From contig VZRG01000192.1 of NCBI GenBank assembly GCA_013397435.1, forward strand, positions 126,441-190,440: 64,000 bases of DNA, read 5' to 3'. The notes under the pieces were generated by a model. That model was not told where the DNA came from. It worked only from the letters and a program-made list of their open reading frames with translations, and did not search any database. Source of the stretch: Erythrocercus mccallii. Taxonomy: Eukaryota; Chordata; Aves; Passeriformes; Dicruridae. Positions 38,501-50,400 of the stretch are shown here, in pieces. The stretch's first letter is position 1, and each line of letters opens with the position of its first letter. Made by a program: the position numbers and the translations under genes.

Positions 38501-40641
38501 AAAAGCCCTTGCTAGACATAACAAAAGGCACACTGGCTCTCCAGCTGGCAGGAGTAATGAGGGAAATATATCTGTTTAGAAAGCCATTTCCATTTTTTTT
38601 TTTTATCTAAATGTAGAGGTATAGAAGGCATTCAGTAGCTCTCTGTTATCTTGTCCACTAGCTAATTAGAAAGTCTTGAAAACTGTTTATTCATAAACTT
38701 ATTCTGCTCCTAACCTCCCCCACCATGGCAAATATACTACTAGAATTCATTGACATCTGTAAAGGTCATATATTATGTTTGTCATGGCACTGACTTAAAA
38801 TTTTTTTGAGTGATTTGCAAGGTTGCAGGAATAATAAATGTTGTAAGTTCTTCCAGTTTTATAACTGTTAATTTTTGAACTCATGGGATAATAGGAAACC
38901 TCTGAAAAGAGGACAATATCTCACTTGTAAAGGAAAGAAAAGCTTGAAAACCTAAATCTTAAAAAAAGGTAAAAGATTAAAACTGTCAACTCTATTATTG
39001 ATGATTAGTTAGTTTTTCTGCACATACAGAGTTCAATAAGCTTCATTTTTTCACACATATAACCATACTATTTTCAGAGATAGTAAAAATCCTAAAGTTG
39101 TATAGTATTTTTTAAGAGATTATTTTTTCTTTTGAAATGAGGAGCTGGTGTTTATAAACAGGAACTAAAAGGCATGGCATGAGGAAGCACAGTTCTTTCT
39201 GTGGCTCAGCTGTCTGCATGCCTGACCCAGGACCCCAGTTCAAGTTGCAAGCTACTGGAAGAGATCCATATTATGTTCTGTGGCTCAAAATATGGAAAAG
39301 GATGCTAGCAATGGTTCACATATCTATGGTACTGTGATGATCAACTTGGAGGTCAATTGGGAAGATGTCAAGTGGGATGAAACCAATGTTTCATCAATGG
39401 GCCTGACTTGATGCATGGAAGACCTTAAAGTCTCTTTTACCACCGACCACTGTATTTCCCATGTCAAGAAGTTTTTCCTCTTAGCCAGAGTACAACAGCT
39501 ACCATAGGTAAACACTGATCAAAGTGAACCAAATAAGTTCCCATGAAAAAATGTAATAGCAGCAGGCATATATTAGAAAGGTTTAATGATTTTGATGCAT
39601 GAGCTTGACATTAACAATTCTCTCATTCTCAGTTTTGATGAGTTAAAACATAAAATCAACAAGTCACACATGATAATGATTAATATTAATCTGTGAAAAT
39701 TGAGAACATTAATTCATTGACGTTTCGGTTGACTAGTTAACATTTAATTCTGTGAGACAGATAGGAAAACATGGAGTGAAAAATTCAAACAGGATGTGAT
39801 ATTTGTTGTGTACAGTGAGTGTGTGAAAATTAGAAAAGTGGAGCTAGTTACTACTATTATTTTTCTATCTGAAGTGATTCAGTGACCTAATACTGACCAC
39901 AAGAATGCTTTTCTAATTTGCCAAATATCTAGGAGCAAATCTCTGACTTGAGCAGCATTATTGTGTTTGACAGAGATATTTCTGAAGATGGTTTTAAAAA
40001 AAATTTAAGTCCTGTTACATAAGATGGGAAATCAGACCGTCTGATCAACTTGCTGCTGCTGATCTGAAAATACACAGCCTTTCAAGAAATGGCTAAATGA
40101 ATTTCTTCTTACAGAAGAAAAGAAAAAAAAATTGATTTAAGGAATATTGCTGGCTGAATATATTTAGAAACACTTGCAATATTTTCATAAAAACTTTTTT
40201 TACACAAACTATAATGTCAGTGGACTTTTGGTGCAAAAAAATTAAGTTGTTAAAATGGTCTAATTTGGAAAACCTTGTATTTCTACAGTGCAAAAACAGT
40301 TTTATGACTGAGTTACTTTCAGGACTCAGAAGCCGTAAATTTTTTTTTTAATAAAGTCCATTGAAGTACCAGGGGTCTCACAGTGCAGATAAGATAGTGG
40401 GGTGGTGACACATATCTGATGCTCCCACCCTGCTCTTAGAGTACTCTGTAGCCACCCTATATACCCCTGGCCTTTGCTTTTACTTTATTATTTTCATCTG
40501 AAAGCTATTTTAGATGAGGTCTGCCTTCCTGTGTGTAATCTGAATGGGTTGTAATCTCAGCTGTGCATTGTAGGCACTAATACTTCAGCAGTTCTGAGGT
40601 TTTTGAAAGCAGACAGAGGGCTATTAGATAGTCTAATCTGA

Positions 40642-40821
40642 CTATATTCTGAGCATATTCACACTGGCCATAGGATTTTGGAATGCCTTCAGGAAATAAA
40701 CTCTTGGATGAAGAGCAGCTGGCTCAAGTTGAATGCAGGCAAGACCAAAGCAACTCTAGTCAGAAAGGGGGAATGCTTTGAAGAGTGGGCCAAGGCACTG
40801 TCTCCACCTTCCATTCATTGA
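40642..40821 (+). pseudogene. Reverse transcriptase fragment of an old L2/L3 (CR1-clade) LINE
   Basis: An open frame of 59 codons, bounded by stops at 40639-40641 and 40819-40821. Its centre reads CLQEINSWMKSSW and continues LKLNAGKTKATLV. This matches the block between the palm motifs of L2/L3/CR1-clade reverse transcriptases, typically C-L-x-x-I-x-x-W-M-x-x-N-x-L-K-L-N-x-x-K-T-E-V-L. The tryptophan, the L-K-L-N and the K-T are kept, while the usual Asn-Pro/Asp of the loop is changed. No catalytic residue is in this piece. The frame is lost after PPSIH and the surroundings show no clear LINE sequence. It is on the opposite strand from all CR1 copies in the window and is only 59 codons. I am fairly confident it is LINE-derived; the clade is less certain. 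Confidence 0.68.
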
Positions 40822-41761
40822 AGACATATGGACTCTATTTATCAAAGTTGTGCAAAGCCTGTGGTCCTGCCTCTGGCTTCCATGGCCAGGTAGCATTATT
40901 TTCTAAAGATTTCACAGCTGGCTGAGAAACATCCTTTCTTTCCTCCCAGGCAATTTTAACCTGAGGGCAGGAGTACATAGCCCTGGGTTATTGGAACTTG
41001 TTTGACCTGGATGTGTTTTATCTGACAAATGATGCTTACAATGAGGATCAGGTTAATGTGACCACCTAGTTGTGTGTTTAATGTCTGTAGATGTTGCTGC
41101 CTCTTTCTATGGTGCATGCTAACCTAGACACTCAAGTCCTCTCCTTATGCTTGGTGAGCTTCTGATGTCACTTTCAGTACTGAGAGTGGTTAGTGAGTCA
41201 AAACCAGCTAATCAAATCCAAATTTTGATGTGTAAACCACCATGAGAACTGTACTCCTACTGAGGCAGAACACATTGCCCAGAAGAAAGTATGTGAGAAC
41301 CAGATGCAAGACTTTCTGAATTGGAGAATGTGGAATTGTCTTGCAGAGATCAGACAAACCCTCAGTCTGACTGATCATCAGGAAAGAGGCTGTCTTTTTT
41401 TCCATCTCTCATATTTCATAGTTCAAACAGCTCTTAATTCCTTAACTTTGTTTGATATTTTTCTGCTCTAAGTTTTTTTTCAATTTTGCATAAAATTCTA
41501 AAACAAAAGTTAAATTGAATTGAAAATCACAAACAATAATATTGGAAGCTTCTACTACTTTAAAACTTCCAATTCTCAAATAATAAAAAAATTAACAACA
41601 AGCAATTATCAAACTATTTGATATTAAAAAAGATTTGTGTATTTCTATTTTTTATGTAGCAAGGGGGAAAATGTAACTTGTGAAATAGAATGGAAACTCT
41701 AAATGCCTTTGTAAGGCATGCTGAATACAACAAAGAAGGCTTGTGACTGTCTTCCTCTAAT

Positions 41762-43610
41762 GATGGAATCATAAATAATTTAGGTTGGAAAAGACCTCTG
41801 AGATCATCAAGTCCAACTGCAAGTCTGACACCACCAAGTCCACCAGTAAGCCATGTCTTTGAGTACTACATCTGCATGTCTTTTAAATCCCTCCAAGAAT
41901 GGTGACTCAAGTCATTCCCTGGGCAGCCTGTGTCACTGCTTGATAACCCTTTCAGTGAAGAAATGTTTCCAAATATTGATTCTAAACTTTCCATGGCACA
42001 ACCTGAAGCCTTTTCCTCTTGTCCTAATACTTGTTACTTGGAAGAATGACTCCCACCTTGCTCCCGTCAGGTTGTTGTAGAAAGTGAAAAGAATTCTCCT
42101 AGACTGTCTTTTGTCCAGGCTAAAAAATCCCCATTACCTCAGACACTTCTTGGAGTGTGGGGCCTAAAGCAGGACACAGTATTTGAGGTGTGGCTCACCA
42201 GTGCTGCGTACAGAGGTTCAATCTCTTCCCTGGCTGGCCACACTGTTGCTGATACAGGCCAGGATGCCATTGGCCTTCTTGGCCATCTGGGCACACACTG
42301 GCTCATGTTCATCTGCTTTCAACCAACATCACCAGACCATTTTCCACTGGGAAGCTTTCCAGCCACTCTGCCTGCAGCCTGTAACTCGACATGGGCTTGT
42401 TGTGGCCCAAAAGCAGAATCGGGTCTTTCACCTTGTTGAACCTTACACACTTGGCTTCTGCCTGTTGATCCAGGCCTGCCAGGTCCCTCTGTGAAGCCTT
42501 CCTCCTGTCCAGCAGACCAACACTCCCACCCAGATTGGTGTTATCTCACAAACTGACTGAGGGTTACCCTGTATCCACTCACTGATATCACTGATAAAGA
42601 TATTAAACAAGACTGGTTCCAATACAGAGCCCTGGGGACACCACAAGTGACCAGCCAACAGTTGGATGTAACTCCATTCACCACCACTCTCTGGTGAATA
42701 GAGTGATGGGTGGCTAGTGGTGAAAAGGGACCATCCAGCCAGTGTCTTAGCCTGTGAAAAGTACACAATCCAAGCCATAAACAATTTCTCCAAGAGAATG
42801 TTGTGGGAAAATGTGTCAAAGGCTTAACTAAAATCCAGGTAGACAGCATCCACAGCCTTTCCCTCATCTACTAGGTGGGTCATCTTGCTATAAGAGGCCA
42901 GGATGATCAAACAGGACCTGCCTTTCATAAATCTGTGCTAGCTGGGCCTGATCTCCTTGTTGTCCTGCCAGTGTTGTGTGATGGCACTCAAGATGATCTG
43001 TTCCATAAGCTTACCTGGCACTCAGGTAAGGCTGACAGGCCTGTCGTTTCCTGAATGCTTCTTCTGGCCCTTCTTGTGTAGATGGGTAGTACATATGCTA
43101 ACTTCAGTTGTCTGGAACCTCCCCAGTTAGTCAGAACTGTTGATAAATGGTAGAACACATCTTGGTGAGCACTTTTGCCAATTTCCTTGGTACCCTTGGG
43201 TCGATCCCAACCAGACCCATAGACGTGTGTGTGTCTAAGTGGTACAGCAAGTCACTGACTGTTTCATCCTGGGTTATGTGGGCTTCATTCTGCTCTACAT
43301 CTGTCTTTTCCAGCTCAGGGGTCTGGAAATACCTGGTCTTGCTGAGGCAAAGAAGGCATTAAGTACCTCAGCCTTTTCCTCGTTCTTTGTCACTATGTAA
43401 CCCTCTGAATCCAGTAAAGGAGGGAGATCCTCTCTAGCACTCCTTGTGTTGCTGATGTAATTGTAGAAATATTTTTGTTTTCTTTCATGGCAGAAGCCAG
43501 ATTAAGTTCTAGTTGGGCTCTAGCCCTTGTAATTTTCTCCCTGCCTAATGTCATAATATCCTTGTAGTCCTCCTGAGTTGCCTTCCCCTTCTTCCAAAGG
43601 TCATAAACTG
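41762..43610 (-). mobile_element. CR1 LINE, 5'-truncated copy of about 1.85 kb
   Basis: The plus strand starts at ATGGAATCATAAATAATTTAGG, then AAAAGACCTCTGAGATCATC, the antisense CR1 3' end, and runs through the complete antisense order of avian CR1 ORF2 to about TTCCAAAGGTCATAAACTG at 43610. The element is therefore transcribed on the minus strand and truncated at its 5' end, well inside ORF2. About 90 bp present in ordinary CR1 copies (the stretch between the CAGTTCCCTCAGCCGCTC-type and GTGAGGGGCCC-type text) is missing at about 42146-42153, where CCTCAGACAC joins TTCTTGGAGTG. Stops and frameshifts are scattered throughout. It is the longest repeat in the window. Confidence 0.93.
41840..43600 (-). 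pseudogene. Dead CR1 ORF2 (reverse transcriptase) remnant
   Basis: Read on the minus strand, the fragment keeps recognisable reverse-transcriptase blocks. VDAVYLDFS*AFDTFSHN (about 42800-42850) is palm motif A with the lysine after LDFS replaced by a TAA stop at 42824-42826. VPQGSVLEPVLFNIFISDI (about 42583-42642) is the next block. LLGHNKPMSSYRLQAEWLES (about 42350-42420) and FFTERVIKQ near 41950 belong to the C-terminal part. The catalytic FADD box falls at about 42539-42558 and is broken: an extra base shifts the frame there and the second Asp codon reads as Asn. The N-terminal endonuclease is absent because of 5' truncation. The enzyme cannot be active. Minus frames at 42443-42793 and 42541-42867 are pieces of it. 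Confidence 0.85.
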
Positions 43611-44513
43611 AATAAAAGCAATTCTATTTTCCTTCAGTTTTAGTAATATGCAATGAATTTAAATGAATTACATTGTATTATATTAAAAGAGAGAATGTGA
43701 TACATCATAATCAAGATTGTCCAAATTGGATTAGATTTATGAAATTTTTTCATACCCACATTTTTTTTCCTATGGGCTGTAATTGTCCCTCACCTATTCT
43801 GCTTGTTGCTAAGACAGATCTTAAAAGCTCTGCTATGAGAAATTTGGAGTAAATTGAATACAAGAAGAAAGAATTTAGAATTCTTCTGGTATCTCTAGCA
43901 TGTCAGGTAAAATGCTGAAAGTGTTAATATTAAAATATGCATCTTGATTTCCAAAATTTATTGGAGACCTGGCATCTGCAAAGTAGTTTAGATTTTACAA
44001 GTGCATTGGTTGTCCTCAAGCTAAATTGCTCCAAACTAAGTTAAAGACAGAGACAAGTCCTCCTCTTTTCCTATATCCTACAGAAATACCAAGGCATAAT
44101 GGTCTTGCTCTATACTTCCGAAAATTCCTTTAATTAACGTGATAAGATGTGAAAATGTTGGAGTTGAGCGCATGGCCAGATTAGATGTGAACAATACTAA
44201 TTATTTGCTTCAACAACATCCCACATGGGCAAAAGATATAGTGACATACAGAAATTAGGAGGACTTTGAACCCTGAATCAGTCAAACTCCTAAATTACTT
44301 CCTCACAGAGAAAGAATAAGTACAATTTTTCTGTCTTCATACCAATCACTATTATTATTATTCTCATTGTATGAAGAATATCTGGATCAATTTTTCAACT
44401 AAAACAGCAGTGGAAAGGCATAACATCAGTGTATAAAAGTCAGCCTTTCCCTGCTGCACCACTGGTTATTTCGGGCAATTTCCCCAAAGATGCTGAGAGA
44501 TGGCAAAGAGTAA

Positions 44514-44554
44514 TCAACCTGATGAAACTCTTCTTTCAACCTGATGAAACTCTT
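44514..44554. repeat. Tandem duplication, 22-bp period
   Basis: TCAACCTGATGAAACTCTT is repeated exactly at 44514-44532 and 44536-44554 with a 3-base spacer. The identity suggests a recent event. Confidence 0.92.
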
Positions 44555-44711
44555 GAGTTGTGAGAAGCATCTTTTTCTGAAAATTGAAAAGAAATATATA
44601 CATAAAAGAAGAAAATTAAGACTATGTATTGGACTTCCAGTGATATGTTTGGAGGTTTTTTTTCAGTTGGGTTTGAGGACATGCAAAACTTCCTGTCGCC
44701 TAGGTGCAGGG

Positions 44712-44725
44712 TCAGCAGGGGGTGC
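44712..44725 (+). promoter_or_regulatory. CTCF-like motif
   Basis: TCAGCAGGGGGTGC fits the CTCF core CCASYAGRKGGCRS at 12 of 14 positions. The mismatches are T for C at position 1 and T for C at position 12, and the second is at a strongly preferred base. A second, weaker match in the same orientation lies 1.1 kb downstream. Confidence 0.3.
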
Positions 44726-45823
44726 CCTGCTTCCTCAGCAGATGGGTGAGGACTTCCTGCCCTAGAGAGAGAGGGAAGGGTTTCGTAAATATGGTGAGGC
44801 ACCACCCTCGCTGACTTGTACTTGTGGGAGAGAATTAATCACTGTAGGCCACATCCTTTTCTCCTTACTGAGGTTTTGTTCAGCCATCCACTATCTAAGC
44901 AAGGACCAAGGAATAAAGTGAGTCAGGGCTGGTTGGTCTTTTCCTTGTATCTGAGTAACATTGAGTATGATCATTCCATTAAAGAGGAGGTGGTGTTTTG
45001 GAGGAAATATTGGTGAAAAGAAGTTATGGATAGGACCATATTCCTAGTTTTGCTTCTGTCATCAAGGACAGGTGCCCCAGCAACAAGAAAGGAGTTTTGT
45101 GTTACACAAGGAGGATAATCATTCTGACTGCATCTTCATAACACAGAGCTCCATGTGAAAGGTGTATGCAGCAGCACTGGGGACATATTCCACTTCGAAA
45201 GAGGAAACCTTTTCTCCCCATTGTTAGGTAAGGCACAAAGACAGAAATAACCAACAGGTTCTTACTCCTTATTCAGGCTATCCAGTCTTCATCAACATTG
45301 CACCATAGCACAGAAAATAGCCATTCAATAACCAGAAAATAGCACATAACACAGCAACATGTTATTAGGAAATTATTTATTTTGATTTGCAGATGACTGG
45401 AGAAGGGAGTTAGGGCTTTATTTTGTTTTTCTGTGGTGACTTACAATCCATGGGAAAGTCCTTCATTTAAGACTCAATTTCCAAAGAGCAGCTCTAACTT
45501 TCATGAAATTCTTGTTAGGGGATTTTCCTGAGAGTAGTTTAATGATGGTCCATCCATTAGTTCCTTCCCCTGGCTCCTGCATTCTCTGGAGATAATGAGA
45601 GGGATGTGGTAGAGAACTGGTTCAGCGTATGTCAGCTGTAACCTGCAGTGTAGCAGATAGTGCAGCCATTGAGGTGTTGAAGCAAAATGGGTACATAAAA
45701 GGTTTTCAGGTTAATTTGCGTTTCTGAAGTGGTGCAGAGGCATTAAAAGCAAGAAAAGACTGTAGTGCATTTTTCCAGCCTCACAGCTGGATTCGATGTG
45801 GTACTCTTGCTTTCAGATCTAGG

Positions 45824-45836
45824 CATCTGGGGGCGC
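45824..45836 (+). promoter_or_regulatory. CTCF-like motif in a CpG-bearing patch
   Basis: CATCTGGGGGCGC agrees with CACCAGGGGGCGC at 11 of 13 positions and runs into GGCGCGCC, a rare CpG-dense octamer in this AT-rich region. It has the same orientation as the motif at 44712. Binding is not shown by sequence alone. Confidence 0.33.
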
Positions 45837-47425
45837 GCCTGGCAAGCTGCAGGTTCTGGCATGGTTTTGGTGTGAGGTAATTGGGCAGGAAGATTGGATC
45901 TGAGCAAGTAACAAAGAAAGGAGCTGACCGTTGCTGTATAGATTTCAAAAGCCTCCAGAGTACAGAGCTTTGTTCATGATGACTTAGATGTTATACCAAG
46001 GAATTAAGGAGTTTTTATTCTTCCTGAAATAAGTGGACATTTGACAAAATAAGATGCCACTAGCTGTCTTAAGGAAACACTTGCAGACAACTTTTGCCAT
46101 AATGGAAAATCCATATATGGAACATAAAGGTACTTCTTCCTCAATTTTTGTTGTTGTCATTGTTATAGATTGCTACATTGTGAGTCCTAAGTAGTCCTTG
46201 ATCTATCCCAAAGTTTAAAAGGGGGAAGGGAAAACCTATAAAACATATTGGCCCTTTAAAGAATAAGAAAAAAAGAGTTCCTATGGTGCAGCTAAGGTCA
46301 GGAGTCTGGATCCATGCCCTACTATGTCTGAAACAAGTCTGGTTAGAGAGAGGGAGAGGATGTTACCCCTGGACTTGAGTAATTGACACCTGAGCCATAT
46401 AGGAGGATTTTCTGTTCTAGTCCAGGAAAGAATACTAGGAGATTCACAGGAGAGGAACTGAGCGAATTCCTATGCCAAATGGAGTAGCAAAAATTCACAC
46501 TGAAAATGGAGGGACAGTTTTGCTGAACTATGAATTGCTGTTCCCTGCAATAATACCATTTGACATGATCCTCCATTAATATATGAAAGAGCATAAGAGG
46601 AGGAAAGACCTCAGAAACTTAACAAATTTCCATTTTGAAGAAATGGAGCAGCCTATGACCTGGCAGGGTGCCCCAGTATGACGCAGGGCTTTGCGGAAAT
46701 CAAGTTGCAACAGTGAATGACTTGAAACAGTGTGCTGAGCTGTCAGATAAGTCACAGTTGGTGAACGTTAACTCTATTTGTTATGTTTGGAAGACAAACA
46801 CCATACCCACGTACCAGACAGGGCAGGGTTAGACTGCGGGGGTGAAGAAGGGAGAAAGGCAGACCAAAGGAAGGAAGCTATCCTCTGTAAATAAATAGAA
46901 ATGTCAGTCTTCTGCATTTGCTTAGGCTGCATTGCTCATGACTCTATTGTACCAGCAGCCAGCAGGGCAAGTTAGTAAAGGACCATTTCTTTCCTCTCAG
47001 AATTAGGACAGATGGTGCGAATTGTTTTAAATGAGACTAACATTTCAATATATTTATTGACAAAACTTACAGTTGCAGTCAACCCTATCCATGAAAAATC
47101 CATGGAAAACATTTGGTCTTATCCTGCTACTTATTCTTTGCAGATACTACGTAAAAATATACGTAGCATCTCTGTAAACTACAACAATTGCCCATTACCA
47201 ATTAATTGTAGTCAATGTTCACATTACAGTGATGCATAGAGTTCTCAGTCAGAAAACTTATTTTGTGATTAGTATGTATAATACCAAACAGGAAAGGAAC
47301 TTCTGGAATTATAATATAGGGTTCCATCTATATTTAGGTGCACTGGGAATACTGCGGTGATCACTGTCATATGAATGAAACAAGTACTTGCAGATTTTAC
47401 TCAGTACACCTTGTCAGAGTAATTT

Positions 47426-47475
47426 TGTCTATATGGAAATGTATGGAAATGGAAATGGAAATGTCTATATGGAAA
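47426..47475. repeat. Local duplication with GGAAAT units
   Basis: TGTCTATATGGAAA occurs at 47426-47439 and 47462-47475. Between them TATGGAAAT and GGAAAT units are repeated in tandem. Confidence 0.88.
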
Positions 47476-50400
47476 GTAGTAATTGCTACTGGGAATGATG
47501 TCCCCCTAATCTCTAAGTGCATAAAAGACAAGAGGTTTTTAAATTTTGAAGAGATGAAGAAAAATAATTAAAAACATATTTACAGTTAAAAAATAATATT
47601 TCTAGGAAAACCTTTGTGTTTTCCTGCTTTCAGTTTTTGACTGTGCTAGTGAAAATAGAGGAAAAAGAATAAGTCACCTCTTCTGTTTATTTTATTCTTG
47701 GAGGTTTTACCTAACAAGGCTTGAATTGCAAATAGGGGCATAATTAAGGCAACACAGGAATATTTTATAGATGCACAGTTATAGAAATGAGGCAGAAAAA
47801 AGCTTATTTCTAGGTGTTGGCTGGTGTAGCCTGTTACAAGCAGTAGTGTACTCTGTGCTCTCTGATGGTGCTCCAAAAGGTCCTAATACACTATGTCAGG
47901 AACAATGGATACAACCGGGTCAGCAGTGTTACAGCTCCTTTCTTGGTTCTCTGGCAAATAACAGGATTTCCTAGGACTTGAATCTGATTCTAAGCCATTA
48001 CTCTTGCAGCCAACTGTCTAAGTAGTGTCTGAACAAGTTGAAGACACCTGGCTTTGGCATTGAGTGAGATACAGAGCAATGTCCCTTGCAAGTCTGCTCA
48101 ATAGAGATGACCCATCACACTTATGTCACAGGATCTTTCTGCATTTTCTGCAAGTGAGGTATCCTCAAATGTTCTCTCCCTACTTAGTAATGTACTTTGT
48201 GCTGTTCAGCAAGATAGGGTGATTTGCTAGGGAGCAAAGACCCTATGGCCCTCCCCACCATAGGTAATTGCCTGTTCCCCTGAGCAAGCTATGGAAATGT
48301 TTTCACTTCAGGGCTTCTACTTAATTGTGTGCAGGAAAGTTAGCCAATGCACTAGAATGCATAACAGTGTGTGTTTATCTTGCCTTGCTCATTCACATTG
48401 AGTTGATATTGGCTGGTACAACCTACAGAGAACTCACCAGTTTTGGGTTCTTAAAGAGAATCAAGTGCTTTACTTCCAACAGCAGCATCCTCTTGCTTGG
48501 TCCCGTTGGGGTCTTTGTTCTGGTGCAGTTAAGTGAAACTTGCGGCTGCCATGGACTTGAGCTGTCAGGACAAGCAAGTTAGTTCCTGATTTGGCCAGAT
48601 CAGCCACCTTCTTTCTCTTCCCAAGGCCAGTCAGAAGCTTCTCTTGCTCATGTCTCCTTTGTACAGCCAACCAACCAAAGATGACAGTAACAAGAGCTCC
48701 TTATCTCTCTCCCTGGTCATCCCAAGGGGTAAACTAATAGTTGATGCATAAATTACAGTGGTGTTGATAAGGTTCTGTGGAGTGCTTGTTAACTAATAGA
48801 CCAAGCAAGAGATCAGGCTTGTTACATTGGTTAATCTGACCAAGCTTTCAAAGTTTTCTTTTTAATCATTGTAGTCTTGAAGCCCAGGTGCATTAGTGTG
48901 TTTTTGTTTGATCACTAAATTATTGATCTTGTTTTAGTAGAAACTGAATATCTAATGTCATCAAGTGTCTTTGACTGTGACAACTGAAAGCACAGATTTG
49001 TGATTCTTTTATGTCACCCTTATCATACCCTTAATTTCATTGAGAAATTGCCTGCAGGTCATGGTTTTATTTCAGAGTGCATTTAACAATACACACCAGA
49101 GATTCACAATCAGAGCTTGACTTTGAAGTATCAGAGGGTGTTAAGATGGCATGGTGCTTCCTAGATGTATCAAATGCTCTGTTTACCACCATTCTGACTG
49201 CCACACTTATGCCAGTTTGGGCCCGTTAATGAACGAACTGCTTGGACATGGTCTATAGCCTCTTAAGCAATTATTTTAGCCCTTGCTGCTGCAGTCACAA
49301 TTTGGCTAGAAATAACTATAGCTTTCTCTAAAGTTAGTTCTGGTTCAAGCAGTAATTGCTCACATTGTGGTATGGCTATTCTGTCCACAAGCTCGACAGA
49401 AATATCACTGTGCTAGTAAATTCTGAGAGTAACATCATTAGTACTAGGTTTGTTCATTTTATGAAAATGATGGAATATGTTAAGGAGGAGTTCTTTATAT
49501 TCAGTTGTAATAACTAGCTAAAAGCAGCAGAGAAAGTCAAAATAATAAGTAGTAAAAAAAAAGACTACAGTAGGCATTAGTAGAGACTGACTTCTCAATA
49601 TTTGGGCATCTGTCCTCTTAATAGCAAGACTATATTTCTGGGAATTTTTTTTTTATGCTTTGTAGATAAATCATTATTTTTAATGATATGTCTGTGTTTA
49701 GAGTCCTAACCAGGTTCAGAATCCTGCAGTGATAGGGACAGGAGAAACACACATAACACCCTGTATCAAATGCAACCAAAAAAGGCCTTGTTTAGTAGGT
49801 TGTTGGGAAAACAAAACAAACTAGAAGTAACAAAACCTATATGAGGTTAAGCACAGACAAGCTACATGCTAAATTTAGAGGAGTCACATGAGGTAGCTTC
49901 TGTATTTCCACTATTCTCATCTTCCTCAGGGGAAGAACACTGAAACAAATATTATAAGAGAGAGCCTGCATGTTTGGCAAAGTCTAGGACTACAATACAG
50001 GCTGCATTTTTTTAGGACCTTCCATCTGACTGTTAAGGTTTTATCTCTGAAATACAAATAAGTAAGTTGTGGTGCCAGTTAAGAAATAGTTGAACACTTC
50101 ATCTAACATGATGGAAGCAAACTGTGGACCTTCTGGGAGGGCTGACTAGAAACAGAGTGCCATGTAACAGAGACTTTGGAAAAAGTATATTAGTGAGCCT
50201 CAAACAGTTAATATATATTCAAAAAGGTGTCCAGAAATCTGGGTGGTTATCTGAGCTAAACTGAACCCATCATTATTAAGTTCATTCCCAGGATTAATGG
50301 CCATACAGTACAGTGTGTGCGTGTTTAGTGAAGCCACAAATAAATTATGAAGGTTAATAAGTGTTTCTCTGAATAAGGAGAATTATTCCTCAGGGAACCG

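Larger units (their letters stand above)
32837..41761. other. Unique DNA with old repeat relics, no recognised gene
   Basis: Nothing recognisable as a cellular gene. The interval holds a tRNA-like T-arm at 35288-35304, a MIR at 35395-35570, a small cluster of GCGCA sequences at 36916-36950 and the L2/L3-type LINE piece at 40642-40821. Much of 37200-40400 and 41400-41750 is AT-rich with A or T runs. A polypyrimidine-AG at about 36230-36244 resembles a splice acceptor but has no coding frame beside it. Confidence 0.6.

Noticed and set aside
47954..48010. Possible minus-strand MIR head (GGATTTCCTAGGACTTGAATCTGATTC, then CCATTACTCTTGC)
   Set aside because: Only a loose resemblance to the MIR 5' part, with no MIR core beside it; too weak to list.
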